NCBI RefSeq assembly: GCF_037577855.1
Contig: NZ_JBAKFX010000010.1
Coordinates: forward strand, 1 to 64,000
Direction: 5' to 3'
Source: Dethiothermospora halolimnae
GTDB lineage: Bacteria; Bacillota; Clostridia; Tissierellales; VENL01
DNA length: 64,000 nt
Below are positions 16,954 through 27,061 of this stretch, piece after piece. The notes below the pieces were generated by a model, which searched no databases, was not told where the DNA came from, and saw nothing but the letters and a program-made list of their open reading frames with translations. The stretch's first letter is position 1. Each line of letters opens with the position of its first letter. The position numbers were made by a program, and so were the translations under genes.

Positions 16954-19450
16954 AACTTTTAGTTTTTTCATGGTAATTATTTTGGTAATGGGGTTAATAG
17001 ATCCTATAGTTTTTGCACAAGATAAAGATAATGCAAGTGGTATTGCCATTGAAATTAAGGACGATGGCATCAAGGATGATTTGATTTATCCTAATGAAGA
17101 ATTTGAAGTGAAAGATATGATAATAAGATTAGATAAAGGAATAATGAATATTAGTGATGGAAATGAAAAAACAAAAGAATTAATAAAGGATGAATTAGAA
17201 TATTTATATTTAGAAATAGATACTTCTTCATTTTACATAAAAGATAAAGGTTCTAAAATAAGAGTTGATCTATCAGGTAAAGATGGAGAAGTAGAAGAGG
17301 ATAAGGAAGAATATGCTACAATTGTAATAAAGGACTTAAAGCTAGTATATACTGGCACAGGAAATGGAAGAATTCCTATTACTTTTAAATATAAGATAAA
17401 AAATAGTGATAAAGAAAATTTTATAAAGGATAACATCGGTGTAAAAGTTGGGAATAAGGGAGATGAGGAAGAAGAGGATACAAAGAAACACAGGCCATAC
17501 TTAAAACTAGATGATGAATCCACATATGATGTAGAAGCTGGAGATAGTGAAGATATAGACTTAGAAATTAGAAATGCCAGTTCATACGATGCCCAAGATA
17601 TTATTATTTCTGCAGTTATAGAAGAGTCTAGTAGCCCAATATTTTTTAATGGAGATAACAGTTTTGATTTTAATAGAATACATGATGGAAAGAGTAAGGA
17701 TATAGAATTAGATATAGAAGTAGAGAAGACTGCCCAATCAGGTAGTTATCCAATAAAACTTGAATATAAATTTACAAATAGAGCTGGAAATGAATTTACG
17801 GGGTCAGATACTATATATATTAAAGTTACAAATAATAATGTACCACCAAGACTTATAATGAATCCTAATTTTATGGAAAAAGATTTTATTGAATCTGGTA
17901 GTGAATCATTAATATTTTTAGAAATTGAAAATAAGGGAAGTTTAGATGCTAAAGATATAAAAGTAACTTTGGAAGGTTTAAATCCAGGTGGATTTACTTT
18001 AGGATATGGAACAAACACTAGATATATAAACTCAATAGATGATAGTGAAATTGAAACTATTGATTTTTTATTACAGGCATCTGATAAAATGGAGTCGGGA
18101 AGTTACCCTTTAACATTTAAAATAGAATATACTGATGATTCAAAGGAAAAGTACACTGATGAACAGAAATTTTTCTTAGATGTTCGATCGGAGGGTACTA
18201 GTAAATCAAATATTTCTATAGATAATTTAGAATCGTTAAAAGAGAGTTATAATGTAAATGAGAACTTTTCTATTAAATTTGATTTAGTAAATAACGGGAG
18301 ATACAATGCTCAAAATGCAAAAGTTTCCATAGAGACAGAAGAACATATAATTCCTAAGTCTCAAAATATAAAGATTATTAGAAACATATCTCCAGGAGAT
18401 AAAGTTCCTATGGAATTTATTTTGTGTGCAACAGATAAAGCAGAGAGTAGAAACTATCCTATAGCTATAAATGTAGAATATGAAGATGATAAAAGTAATA
18501 AATCAGAGAAATATACTTTTAGTCAGTATGTAGGAGTTAATATAGATAATGGACAAGGTAATAGTAAAAGTGTGCCGAAAATAATAGTAAGTGAATATAA
18601 ATCGGATCCTGTTATTGTAAATGCGGGGGAAGAGTTTGATTTATATCTTCAGTTTAAAAATACCCACTCATCAAAGTTAATAAGAAATATAAAGGTATTT
18701 TTGACTATAGAACAGGAAACCGATGAGAATGTGGGTACGGGAAATGTATTTACCCCTGTAAAAAGTAGTAACACATTTTATATAGACTCTATTGGACCTA
18801 AACAAACGGCTGCAAGAAGTCTAAAGATGTATACTATGCCCGATGCAAAACCAAAATATTATGAAGTAACTGCCAACTTTGAGTATGAAGATGGCAAAGG
18901 AGAACAACATACAGCAAAGGAACTTATAGGTATACATGTAAAACAACCAACAGAATTAGAAATAGGAGATGTTGAAATACCACCGGAAGCCTATGTGGGT
19001 CAACCATCACCGGTATCTCTTCAGATTTATAATACTGGTAGGGTTGATTTAAGAAATCTTAAGGTGGAGTTACAAGGGGACTTTGATACACAAAATGGAA
19101 GTTTCTTCTTTGGTAACTTTGATTCTGGATATAGTGACTACTTTGAAGGAATGGTTATACCAAACCAAGCAGGAAAGACAGAGGGTAAAATAGTTGCAAC
19201 CTATGAAGATGTATCGGGAGAAGAAATAAAAGTAACAAAGGACTTTTCTATTAATGCTATGGAGATGCCAGCTATGGATGAAAATGGACCACCTATGGAA
19301 CAGCCACCTATGGAAGGTGAAGAGGAAAATGGTAGCATATGGAAGAATAAATATCTATGGGCTGGCTTAGGAACTATTATATTATTGGGAGCCATATTTA
19401 TAATCCGTAAGAAGATAAAAGAGAAGAAAGGTATGGATTTCGATGAATAA
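16937..19450 (+). CDS. Membrane-anchored surface protein with repeated CARDB/S-layer-like domains
   Basis: An 837-residue protein with a signal peptide (1-28, ending VFAQ), a long extracellular part and a C-terminal membrane anchor (about 808-826) followed by basic residues. At least four Ig-like repeats are seen, marked by ENKGSLDAKDIKVTLE, NNGRYNAQNAKVSIE, NTHSSKLIRNIKVFL and NTGRVDLRNLKVELQ; an earlier one at RNASSYDAQDIIISA makes a fifth. These match the CARDB/COG1361 style. AGGAGGG precedes the ATG inside the ATPase gene, and the end overlaps the permease gene by 8 bases. It probably works with, or is the cargo of, this ABC system. Confidence 0.8.
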   Translation: MRGYCRTFSFFMVIILVMGLIDPIVFAQDKDNASGIAIEIKDDGIKDDLIYPNEEFEVKDMIIRLDKGIMNISDGNEKTKELIKDELEYLYLEIDTSSFYIKDKGSKIRVDLSGKDGEVEEDKEEYATIVIKDLKLVYTGTGNGRIPITFKYKIKNSDKENFIKDNIGVKVGNKGDEEEEDTKKHRPYLKLDDESTYDVEAGDSEDIDLEIRNASSYDAQDIIISAVIEESSSPIFFNGDNSFDFNRIHDGKSKDIELDIEVEKTAQSGSYPIKLEYKFTNRAGNEFTGSDTIYIKVTNNNVPPRLIMNPNFMEKDFIESGSESLIFLEIENKGSLDAKDIKVTLEGLNPGGFTLGYGTNTRYINSIDDSEIETIDFLLQASDKMESGSYPLTFKIEYTDDSKEKYTDEQKFFLDVRSEGTSKSNISIDNLESLKESYNVNENFSIKFDLVNNGRYNAQNAKVSIETEEHIIPKSQNIKIIRNISPGDKVPMEFILCATDKAESRNYPIAINVEYEDDKSNKSEKYTFSQYVGVNIDNGQGNSKSVPKIIVSEYKSDPVIVNAGEEFDLYLQFKNTHSSKLIRNIKVFLTIEQETDENVGTGNVFTPVKSSNTFYIDSIGPKQTAARSLKMYTMPDAKPKYYEVTANFEYEDGKGEQHTAKELIGIHVKQPTELEIGDVEIPPEAYVGQPSPVSLQIYNTGRVDLRNLKVELQGDFDTQNGSFFFGNFDSGYSDYFEGMVIPNQAGKTEGKIVATYEDVSGEEIKVTKDFSINAMEMPAMDENGPPMEQPPMEGEEENGSIWKNKYLWAGLGTIILLGAIFIIRKKIKEKKGMDFDE

Positions 19451-20804
19451 GATTGACTTAGTAAGGTTGGGACTTAAGAATTTATGGAGACGTAAATTAA
19501 GAACCTTCCTTACCATATTAGGGGTAGTAATAGGTACTACATCAATACTTCTTATGGTATCCCTTGGAATTGGAATGAATGAAAGCTTTAAAAATACAGT
19601 AGAAGAAATGGGAAGTCTTAGCATTATAAATGTCTATAAACCCTTTAATTATGAAGGAATGGAGGAAAATGATACTCCAAGAATGAACAGAAATGCTAAA
19701 TTAAATGATATAGCTGTAGCTAAAATGTCTAAGATTCCAGGAGTAGACGTTGTAAATCCACATCTAGAAACTCAACTTAAATTAATATCTGGACGTTATA
19801 GTGCCTATGTTCCAGTTGTGGGTATTGAACCGGAGGCTATGAAAAAGTTGGGTTTTGAAGTAGAAAAAGGACGGTTACTGAATGAAAATGACAAATTATC
19901 TTTAGTTTTTAGTAACGGAATAAAAAGAAGGTTCAGAAAAAGTGGTTCTAGAAATAGATATGGGGAAAGTGAAGAACCGGATATAGATCTACTTGAGGAT
20001 CGTATGGAACTTACCTATGATATGAATTATGGGGAGAGAAAATCAACAGATGACAAAGACAATAAAAGACCAGTGAGGCCCTATAGAGTAACGGGAGTAG
20101 GAGTATTAAAAGAGGGGAAAAGACTTAACAGGAGATGGGCTGTATATATGACAATGGATCAAGTTAAGGAAATTATAGAAGATAAGAAAAAGTATGAAAA
20201 AAGACAATCTAGGAGTAGAAATGGCATGATGGGACGAGATAATACAGATGAATATGAACAAGTAGAAGTAAAGGTAAAAGATATAAATGATGTTAATGAA
20301 ATACAAGAGAAAATTAAAAATATGGGATTTGAAACATTTAGTCCAAATGATATGCTAGAATCAATGAAGGATGCATCAGCAGGTATAAGGAAAGTACTAG
20401 GTGCTATAGGGGCTGTGTCATTACTTATTGCAGCTATAGGTATAACTAATACCATGATAATGTCAATATATGAAAGAACTAGAGAGATAGGTATAATGAA
20501 GGTAATAGGAGCACTTATTTCTGATATAAAAAAATTATTCTTATTTGAAGCTTCAATGATAGGTTTTTTAGGGGGAGTTCTTGGAGTCGGGATTAGTTAT
20601 CTAGCATCATATGTATTAAATAATTCGGGTTTTGAGTTGATTTCCACCTATGCAACGGAAGGTCCTGGAAAGATATCAATAATTCCAATGTGGCTGGCTT
20701 TAGGGGCTTTAGGATTTTCAACTATAGTTGGACTTGTAGCAGGATATTTCCCAGCTAGAAGGGCAATGAAACTTAGTGCATTAAAGGCGATAAAAACAGA
20801 GTAA
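19443..20804 (+). CDS. MacB/FtsX-family ABC transporter permease
   Basis: A 453-residue permease: one membrane segment near residues 20-45 (TILGVVIGTTSILLMVS), a large extracellular MacB-type core domain (about 50-300) and three C-terminal segments in the FtsX pattern. The core contains an unusual charged Arg/Asn/Met-rich stretch (SRSRNGMMGRDNTDEYE). The motif YERTREIGIMKVIGA is the FtsX coupling region facing the ATPase. MacB systems usually move substrates across the outer leaflet or transmit force rather than import. It is the last gene of the three-gene operon. Confidence 0.9.
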   Translation: MNKIDLVRLGLKNLWRRKLRTFLTILGVVIGTTSILLMVSLGIGMNESFKNTVEEMGSLSIINVYKPFNYEGMEENDTPRMNRNAKLNDIAVAKMSKIPGVDVVNPHLETQLKLISGRYSAYVPVVGIEPEAMKKLGFEVEKGRLLNENDKLSLVFSNGIKRRFRKSGSRNRYGESEEPDIDLLEDRMELTYDMNYGERKSTDDKDNKRPVRPYRVTGVGVLKEGKRLNRRWAVYMTMDQVKEIIEDKKKYEKRQSRSRNGMMGRDNTDEYEQVEVKVKDINDVNEIQEKIKNMGFETFSPNDMLESMKDASAGIRKVLGAIGAVSLLIAAIGITNTMIMSIYERTREIGIMKVIGALISDIKKLFLFEASMIGFLGGVLGVGISYLASYVLNNSGFELISTYATEGPGKISIIPMWLALGALGFSTIVGLVAGYFPARRAMKLSALKAIKTE

Positions 20805-20827
20805 AAGATTGAGGTTGAGTAAAATAA

Positions 20828-20866
20828 TAAAAAGGATTTTGCCTTTGGCAAAATTCTTTTTATTTT
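20828..20866. terminator. Terminator after the FtsX permease
   Basis: AAAAAGGATTTTGCC pairs with GGCAAAATTCTTTTT around TTT, with one mismatch, followed by more T. It lies in the gap between the convergent permease and helicase genes. Confidence 0.85.
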
Positions 20867-20883
20867 TCAGTAATCTAAAGTAG

Positions 20884-20903
20884 GGACAGGGCATGCCCTG
20901 TCC
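20884..20903. repeat. 20-bp perfect palindrome
   Basis: GGACAGGGCATGCCCTGTCC is self-complementary and shares the GGGCATG core with the palindrome near 15955. Confidence 0.6.
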
Positions 20904-20970
20904 GGTTTTAATGCCAGATAATATTAATCAGTAAAAAACTTGTATTATTAAATATAACCTTTAACAATAT

Positions 20971-21008
20971 ACTAAAACTAAAACTAAAACTTAAACTAAA
21001 ACTCAAAC
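20971..21008. repeat. CTAAAA minisatellite spanning a stop codon
   Basis: About six imperfect copies of ACTAAA lie across the 3' end of the helicase gene, so its last codons and TAG stop fall inside the repeat. Confidence 0.5.
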
Positions 21009-24000
21009 AAATCCCTTATATCATCTTCATTTAAACTACTTATAAAGCTTTCTCCTTTTTTAATAACCGAATCTATTAGTTTTTTCTTTTTTTCTTGTAG
21101 ACCATATATTTTCTCCTCTATTGTATCCTTTGTAATAAGCTTATATACATTAACAGTATTTTTTTGCCCTATGCGATGGGCCCTATCGGAGGCTTGAGCT
21201 TCCACGGCTGGGTTCCACCAAGGGTCAAAGTGGATAACGGTATCTGCACTGGTTAGATTAAGTCCAGTACCTCCGGCTTTTAGGGATATTAAAAAGACAT
21301 TTTTATCCCCTTTATTAAATTCATTAACTAGATTAAGTCTAGTATCTACCTTGGTGTTACCATCAAGATAGTTATAGGATATATTTTTTTTATCTAAATT
21401 TGATTTTATTATACTAAGTAAAGAGGTAAATTGGGAAAATAATAAGATTTTATGATTAGACCCTATTAAATCATCCATAAGTTCCATTAGTAATTCCAAT
21501 TTTCCACTTTTACCATCATAGTTATCTATAAATATGGATGGGTGACAACATATTTGCCTTAATCTAGTTATCTGGGATAATATCTCAAACCGACTTTTAT
21601 TAAAACCATCTTCTGATATTTTCTTTGATATATTTTCTTTAATTCTATAAATATAAGCATTATATATTTTTTTCTGCTTAGGGGTTAATTCACAGGATAA
21701 TTTAGTTTCTATTTTTTCAGGAAGTTCCTTTAGAACATCCTTCTTTTTTCTACGTAATATAAAGGGAGAAATTATCTTATTTAGTCTATTTAATTTATTA
21801 TTATCATTACTTTGAACTATAGGTTTTTCAAATTTTTCATTAAATTTTCCATGGGATAACAGAAAACCTGGCATAATAAAGTCAAATATGGACCATAGTT
21901 CAGTAAGGGAATTTTCAATAGGTGTACCGGTTAGGGCAAACCTATGTTTAGCATTAATAGATTTTACTGATGTTGCATTTACTGACTTAGGATTTTTAAT
22001 ATGTTGGGCTTCATCTAGTATACAACAGGCAAATCTATACTCATTATAGAACTCTATATCCCTCCTAATTAGAGGATAGGAAGTAATGACTAGGTCATAA
22101 CTACTGATAGTAGATATTAGTTCCCTGCGACTATCCTTGCTCCCCGATATAACAATGGAATTAATATCTGGAGCAAACTTTTCTATTTCATCTTGCCAAT
22201 TATATATAAGGGAAGATGGGGCTATAACCAATGAAGGAAATTCTCCCTTCAAATTATATATATAAGTTATAGCTTGTAGAGTTTTACCCAGCCCCATATC
22301 ATCGGCAAGGATTCCCCCTAAATCAAGATGGGCTAAAGTGTTTAACCATTTATATCCTTTAATCTGGTAATCCCTTAATATATCTTTAAAATTAGAGGGG
22401 ATAATTATATCTGATATGTCAAAGTTTTTTATTGATTTTATGATATCTGTTATTTTATCTTCATTATCAAAGAAGATTCTGTCTTTACCATCCATTGAGT
22501 TAAAAACATTAACTGCTCTATATTTACTTAAGGATATGATGTTATCTGTAATTTCATCCTTTTCTATGTGTTCTAATAAAGTATCAACTTTTTCTACCCC
22601 TTCACTTTCTAAAGAGACCAATTTATTATTTTTTAATTTATGATATTTTTTCTTTTCTTTAATGGCCCTTAATATCTCCCCAATTTCTTCTTTATCAAAA
22701 CCTTCAATATCAATATTTAAATCAAACAAATTACCACCAGATAATGACGTTATAGATGAATTGGTGATTTTTATATTTTCGGCATAGAAATTTTTCACTC
22801 CATCGGTGTAATATATATCGCAAATTGATTTTAGAGAATCTACAGTGTTTTTGAAGAAATCATATATTTTTTCTGAGTTTTGGAGATGAAGAAAACCATC
22901 ATAGACTTTAAAACCATATTTCTCCAATAAGTTATATATATATTCTTCTTTATTGGTGTCCCTTATTATATAGGGATTTGTATTTTCCTTTGAAAAGGGA
23001 TTTATGGTTTCATCTCCATATATAAACTTAACTTCTATGGATATACCATTTTTATATTTATCAAAATATAACTGTGATTTTAAGGGATGTTCAATATATT
23101 TATCCTTTATATCCGTAGATAAATTAATTATTGGTTCATTTCTAAAATTAGATAAATAGGATAAAAAGTTTCTCTTATTTTCGTTGCCAAACTTTATGGT
23201 TTTAATATGTCTATCAACATATATTTTGGCAAAGGGATATATCTTATTATGTTCATCTATTAAATAAAGTTTTCTATCTTTAAAAAATACTAAAGTATCC
23301 TTGTCTGACATAATTATTAAGTCTTCATCTATATCTAAATCTACTATTACATCTGAATCCTCACTTTTTATATCTATATCAAATGGGATGGTGTCAAAAT
23401 CCGTTGTAACATTGGAATAGACATCATATTCGAAGTGAAGTTCAAAGGGAGTATCACCAAGTAATTTTAAAAATTTTATAAACATATTTTCACTTAAGTC
23501 TATATCTTTTTGATTTATAATAGAAACATTTCTATTAAACTTATAACTTGCAGATTCCTGTATAGAGTATAGTTCTTTTATAAAGTCAAAAATCTCTTTA
23601 TCTCTTTTGCTAAGTTTATGGCTACTGGGGTCAAAGGTAAACTTCTGACCAAAATATAGAGATTTATTTTTAGCCATGGCATCTAAAAGTGAAGGAATGT
23701 CTTTAATTACATACAGTCTATCTATACCTAATTTAATAGATAATCTAACTGACAGACGGTTATAATCTTGATAGCAATGAATTCTATACAGGGTGGTGAG
23801 GGTATCCTTTGGTCTGTCATTTTGAACATTGACATATTGCTGTAGAAACATTGACGCAGGGTCAGAAAACTTTTTCTCTTTAGTTTTATTTAATTTTTCT
23901 ATTGTATTTCCATTTTCTATATATAAATACATGGCGGTTATATGTTTACAAACCCTATTTTCACTTTCAAAATAAGGACAAGAGCATGATACACTTTTTA

Positions 24001-24181
24001 TTTCATTATATATATCAAAGTTAAAGTTAACTTCATATAATTCAGTTCCCAATACAAAACCTATGATTCTGTTTTTTCTAGAGTCATAGGAACCACCAAT
24101 AACTCTGTTTTTATTATAGTAATTAAGGCCCTTTTCATAGGTCCAATTGTCCATATGCTTTTTTAATCTTGATATTTTCAT
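20996..24181 (-). CDS. SWIM zinc-finger SNF2-family helicase
   Basis: A 1061-residue DNA-dependent ATPase. A SWIM zinc finger lies near the N terminus (C66, C68, C78, H80; CSCPY then VCKH). A central family-specific SNF2-associated region follows. The two RecA-like lobes are C-terminal: Walker A DDMGLGKTLQAI near residue 627, DEAQ box near 722, and the helicase C motifs SLKAGGTGLNLTSAD and ASDRAHRIGQ. The layout matches bacterial SWIM-SNF2 proteins of unknown physiological role. The start has GGAGTG six bases upstream. No defence genes are adjacent, so a phage-defence role is not supported here. Confidence 0.92.
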   Translation of the reverse strand: MKISRLKKHMDNWTYEKGLNYYNKNRVIGGSYDSRKNRIIGFVLGTELYEVNFNFDIYNEIKSVSCSCPYFESENRVCKHITAMYLYIENGNTIEKLNKTKEKKFSDPASMFLQQYVNVQNDRPKDTLTTLYRIHCYQDYNRLSVRLSIKLGIDRLYVIKDIPSLLDAMAKNKSLYFGQKFTFDPSSHKLSKRDKEIFDFIKELYSIQESASYKFNRNVSIINQKDIDLSENMFIKFLKLLGDTPFELHFEYDVYSNVTTDFDTIPFDIDIKSEDSDVIVDLDIDEDLIIMSDKDTLVFFKDRKLYLIDEHNKIYPFAKIYVDRHIKTIKFGNENKRNFLSYLSNFRNEPIINLSTDIKDKYIEHPLKSQLYFDKYKNGISIEVKFIYGDETINPFSKENTNPYIIRDTNKEEYIYNLLEKYGFKVYDGFLHLQNSEKIYDFFKNTVDSLKSICDIYYTDGVKNFYAENIKITNSSITSLSGGNLFDLNIDIEGFDKEEIGEILRAIKEKKKYHKLKNNKLVSLESEGVEKVDTLLEHIEKDEITDNIISLSKYRAVNVFNSMDGKDRIFFDNEDKITDIIKSIKNFDISDIIIPSNFKDILRDYQIKGYKWLNTLAHLDLGGILADDMGLGKTLQAITYIYNLKGEFPSLVIAPSSLIYNWQDEIEKFAPDINSIVISGSKDSRRELISTISSYDLVITSYPLIRRDIEFYNEYRFACCILDEAQHIKNPKSVNATSVKSINAKHRFALTGTPIENSLTELWSIFDFIMPGFLLSHGKFNEKFEKPIVQSNDNNKLNRLNKIISPFILRRKKKDVLKELPEKIETKLSCELTPKQKKIYNAYIYRIKENISKKISEDGFNKSRFEILSQITRLRQICCHPSIFIDNYDGKSGKLELLMELMDDLIGSNHKILLFSQFTSLLSIIKSNLDKKNISYNYLDGNTKVDTRLNLVNEFNKGDKNVFLISLKAGGTGLNLTSADTVIHFDPWWNPAVEAQASDRAHRIGQKNTVNVYKLITKDTIEEKIYGLQEKKKKLIDSVIKKGESFISSLNEDDIRDLFEF

Positions 24182-24311
24182 TTAATCACTCCAAAATCTT
24201 ATAAAAAATCTCTATTTATAATTATAGCATTTTGACTTAATAAATAAACAATATAAATAAAAATAGTTAAGTATACTTAGATTTTATTTATTGAATTCCT
24301 ACACATATTGA

Positions 24312-24380
24312 TGGAATCACCAATTTCCTGCGCTCTGTATTTTGTATTTTACACAGAATAAAGGCCTTTGGATTAAAGGA
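24312..24380 (+). repeat. Dispersed repeat family C, degenerate copy 4
   Basis: CACCAATTTCCTGCGCTCTG and ACACAGAATAAAGGCC recall the copy at 13281. This 304-base gap holds the starts of two divergent genes and nothing else I recognise. Confidence 0.4.
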
Positions 24381-24485
24381 TTTGTAACTAAAATGTAGAA
24401 GTATTTATAATAACACAAATAATATTGAATATAATTTTATAGAATACGGAAACTAGTAAGGAAAAAATTATATGGAGGAATAAAG

Positions 24486-25727
24486 ATGAAACTAGTTTCT
24501 GGAGATACTGTTTGGACAAAAGTCAATAGAATACCTAAAAAATATACTTACTTAAGTGAAAATATAAGCTGTGATGTAGTTATAATAGGGGGAGGTATTA
24601 CAGGGGCCATATGTGGATATTATTTTGCTAAGGCTGGAATTGATGCTGTTATTTTAGAGAAAAACATTATAGGATACGGTAGCACCAGTGGCTCCACATC
24701 AATATTACAGTACGAAATAGATACAGATTTAGTAGGACTTAGCACCATGATTGGACAAGATAATGGAGTTAGGGCCTTCAAATTATGTGAAAAAGCAGTA
24801 TATGATATAGGAAATATTATAGAAGAATTAGATGATAATTGTGATTTCACTTATGGAGACTGTTTATATTATTCCAATAAAAAATTTGATAAAGAGTCAT
24901 TAGAAAGGGAATATAAACTAAGGAAGGAACATGGGTTTGATGTTGAGTTTATAGATAAAAACAAGGGGGAAAAAATGTTTTCCTTTCCAATAGAAGGGGG
25001 TATCTATTCAAGAAGGGGGGCTGGAGAGATAGACCCTTATAGATTTACCCATAGTCTAATTTCTAAATCCATTGAAAGGGGGCTAAGGGTATTTGAAAAT
25101 ACCGAGGTATCGGATATAAATAACTTAGATGATGGAGTAATAGTTACAACAAAAAATAAATTTAAAATAAATGCTAAAAAGGCTATTATAGCCACTGGTT
25201 TTGAAGCTAGAAACTATATAACAGAAGAGATAGTAACCTTATATAGAACCTTTACACTGGCTACTAGACCTGTTAACAATATAAATGGATGGCACAACAA
25301 ATGTATTATTAGGGACACAGAGGACTCATACAATTATATAAGACCAACCGTTGATGATAGGATACTGATAGGTGGAGAAGACATAGAGATAAAGAAGAGA
25401 AATAGTAAAATAGCAAGTTTATCCCATAAAGATCCCCTATCCATAGAAAAGTATAATATTTTAGAAGAGAGATTAAAAGGGATGTTTTCGGATATAAAAG
25501 ATATTAGTATAGAGTATAAATTTAGTGGCATATTTGGGGAAACCTACGATGGACTTCCCTATATTGGAGAATATAAAAAAATGCCAAATTGTTATTTTTG
25601 CTTAGGCTATGGTGCCAATGGAATACTATATGCTATCCTAGGAGGTCAGTTGCTGAGGGATATGTATTTAGGGAATCCTTCAAAGGATTTAGACTTATTT
25701 AAATTTGGTAGAGAAAGTACTAAGTAG
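24486..25727 (+). CDS. FAD-dependent amino-acid-oxidase-family oxidoreductase
   Basis: A 413-residue flavoenzyme of the DAO/glycine-oxidase superfamily. The dinucleotide-binding motif IIGGGITGAICGYYFAKAG begins near residue 33, and E58 at the end of the next strand (VILEK) should bind the FAD ribose. A C-terminal GYGANGILYA segment fits the second FAD contact. It lacks the Rieske domain found on some relatives with this N-terminal style. TGGAGGAA precedes the ATG. Substrate is unknown. A palindromic repeat separates it from the PLP enzyme downstream. Confidence 0.85.
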   Translation: MKLVSGDTVWTKVNRIPKKYTYLSENISCDVVIIGGGITGAICGYYFAKAGIDAVILEKNIIGYGSTSGSTSILQYEIDTDLVGLSTMIGQDNGVRAFKLCEKAVYDIGNIIEELDDNCDFTYGDCLYYSNKKFDKESLEREYKLRKEHGFDVEFIDKNKGEKMFSFPIEGGIYSRRGAGEIDPYRFTHSLISKSIERGLRVFENTEVSDINNLDDGVIVTTKNKFKINAKKAIIATGFEARNYITEEIVTLYRTFTLATRPVNNINGWHNKCIIRDTEDSYNYIRPTVDDRILIGGEDIEIKKRNSKIASLSHKDPLSIEKYNILEERLKGMFSDIKDISIEYKFSGIFGETYDGLPYIGEYKKMPNCYFCLGYGANGILYAILGGQLLRDMYLGNPSKDLDLFKFGRESTK

Positions 25728-25737
25728 AGGGTAAATA

Positions 25738-25770
25738 ATTAGTTGGGGGATTGAGAATCCCCCAACAACG
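25738..25770. repeat. Repeat family B, copy 2
   Basis: TTGGGGGATT-GAG-AATCCCCCAA is a perfect hairpin between the FAD oxidoreductase and MalY-like genes. Related copies are at 13171, 35831 and 57086. Confidence 0.7.
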
Positions 25771-25792
25771 ATAATAAAAGGGGGAATTTAAA

Positions 25793-26965
25793 ATGAAATA
25801 TAATTTTGATGAAGTTGTAGATAGGATGGGAACCAATTCTATCAAATGGGATGGAATGGACAGGGTATATAGTAGAGATGATATCCTACCATTATGGGTT
25901 GCAGACATGGATTTTAAAGCCCCAAAACCGGTAATAGATGCTTTAATAGATAGGGCAAAGCATGGAATATATGGATACAGTTTTAGGCCAGACTCATATT
26001 ATGAAGCCATAGTAGATTGGATCCATAAAAGACATGGATGGAAGATAGAAAAGGATTGGATAGAATTTAGTCCAGGTATAGTACCAGCTATTAATATTGC
26101 TGTTATGACCTATACTGAACCGGGGGATAAGATAATAGTCCAAAACCCCGTTTATTATCCATTCTTTTCTGCTGTTGAAAATAATAATAGGGAACTTTTA
26201 TATAACCAATTAAGATTAAAAGACGGTAAATATTTCATTGACTTTGATGATTTAGAAAAAAAGATAAAATCAGGTGCAAAGATGTTAATATTATGTAGTC
26301 CAAGTAATCCCACAGGAAGGGTATGGACAAAGGATGAATTAGAAAGATTGGGAAAACTATGTACTGATAATAATGTATTAATAGTAAGTGACGAAATACA
26401 TTCAGATATAGTATATAAAGAACATAAACATATACCTATTGCTTCTATTTCTAGGGAATTATTAAATAATACTATTACCTGTATGGCTCCAAGTAAAACC
26501 TTTAATATAGCAGGTCTAAGTACATCAGAAATAATTATACCTAATAAAAAGTTAAGGAAGAAATTTAACAAAGAAATAGAAAGAATTCACGTAGGTATGA
26601 CCAATGTATTTGGGATAGAAGCTTTAGAGGCAGCATATAGGGAAGGTGAAGAGTGGTTAGATCAGCTACTTATATATTTACAAGAAAATGTTGATTTTAT
26701 TAAAGAATATATAGCTAATAACATTCCCAAAATAGAGGTTGTAGATCCAGAGGGGACATATTTGATATGGTTAGATTGTAGAGGGTTAGGAATGAATAAT
26801 AGGCAGTTAAAAAGATTTATGATAGAAGAAGCCAAGGTAGGATTAAATGATGGACCTGTTTTTCGACAAGGTGGAGAAGGCTTTCAAAGGATAAATATAG
26901 GTTGTCCTAGAAGTATATTAAAAGAGGGGTTAGAAAGAATTGAAAAAGCAGTTAAGAAATTATAA
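25793..26965 (+). CDS. MalY/PatB-family PLP enzyme (cystathionine beta-lyase or aminotransferase)
   Basis: A 390-residue fold-type I PLP enzyme. The opening RMGTNSIKWD and PLWVADMDFKAP are typical of the MalY/PatB group. CSPSNPTGRVW is the cofactor-binding turn and the Schiff-base lysine is K235 in CMAPSKTFNIAG. Members of this group cleave cystathionine or cysteine conjugates, with some transaminase activity. AAAGGGGG precedes the ATG. No methionine or cysteine genes adjoin, so the substrate is open. Confidence 0.9.
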   Translation: MKYNFDEVVDRMGTNSIKWDGMDRVYSRDDILPLWVADMDFKAPKPVIDALIDRAKHGIYGYSFRPDSYYEAIVDWIHKRHGWKIEKDWIEFSPGIVPAINIAVMTYTEPGDKIIVQNPVYYPFFSAVENNNRELLYNQLRLKDGKYFIDFDDLEKKIKSGAKMLILCSPSNPTGRVWTKDELERLGKLCTDNNVLIVSDEIHSDIVYKEHKHIPIASISRELLNNTITCMAPSKTFNIAGLSTSEIIIPNKKLRKKFNKEIERIHVGMTNVFGIEALEAAYREGEEWLDQLLIYLQENVDFIKEYIANNIPKIEVVDPEGTYLIWLDCRGLGMNNRQLKRFMIEEAKVGLNDGPVFRQGGEGFQRINIGCPRSILKEGLERIEKAVKKL

Positions 26966-27061
26966 TTAAATTTTAGTTAATTATTACAAAGGAATATTTT
27001 GTATTGATGTAGAATAGGTTCAATGATGGTTATAATTATTGGATAGGAGGTCAAATAACAC

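Noticed and set aside
20996..24181. SNF2 helicase as part of a phage-defence island (for example DISARM-like)
   Set aside because: Neighbours are housekeeping or metabolic genes; no methylase, nuclease or PLD gene is adjacent.
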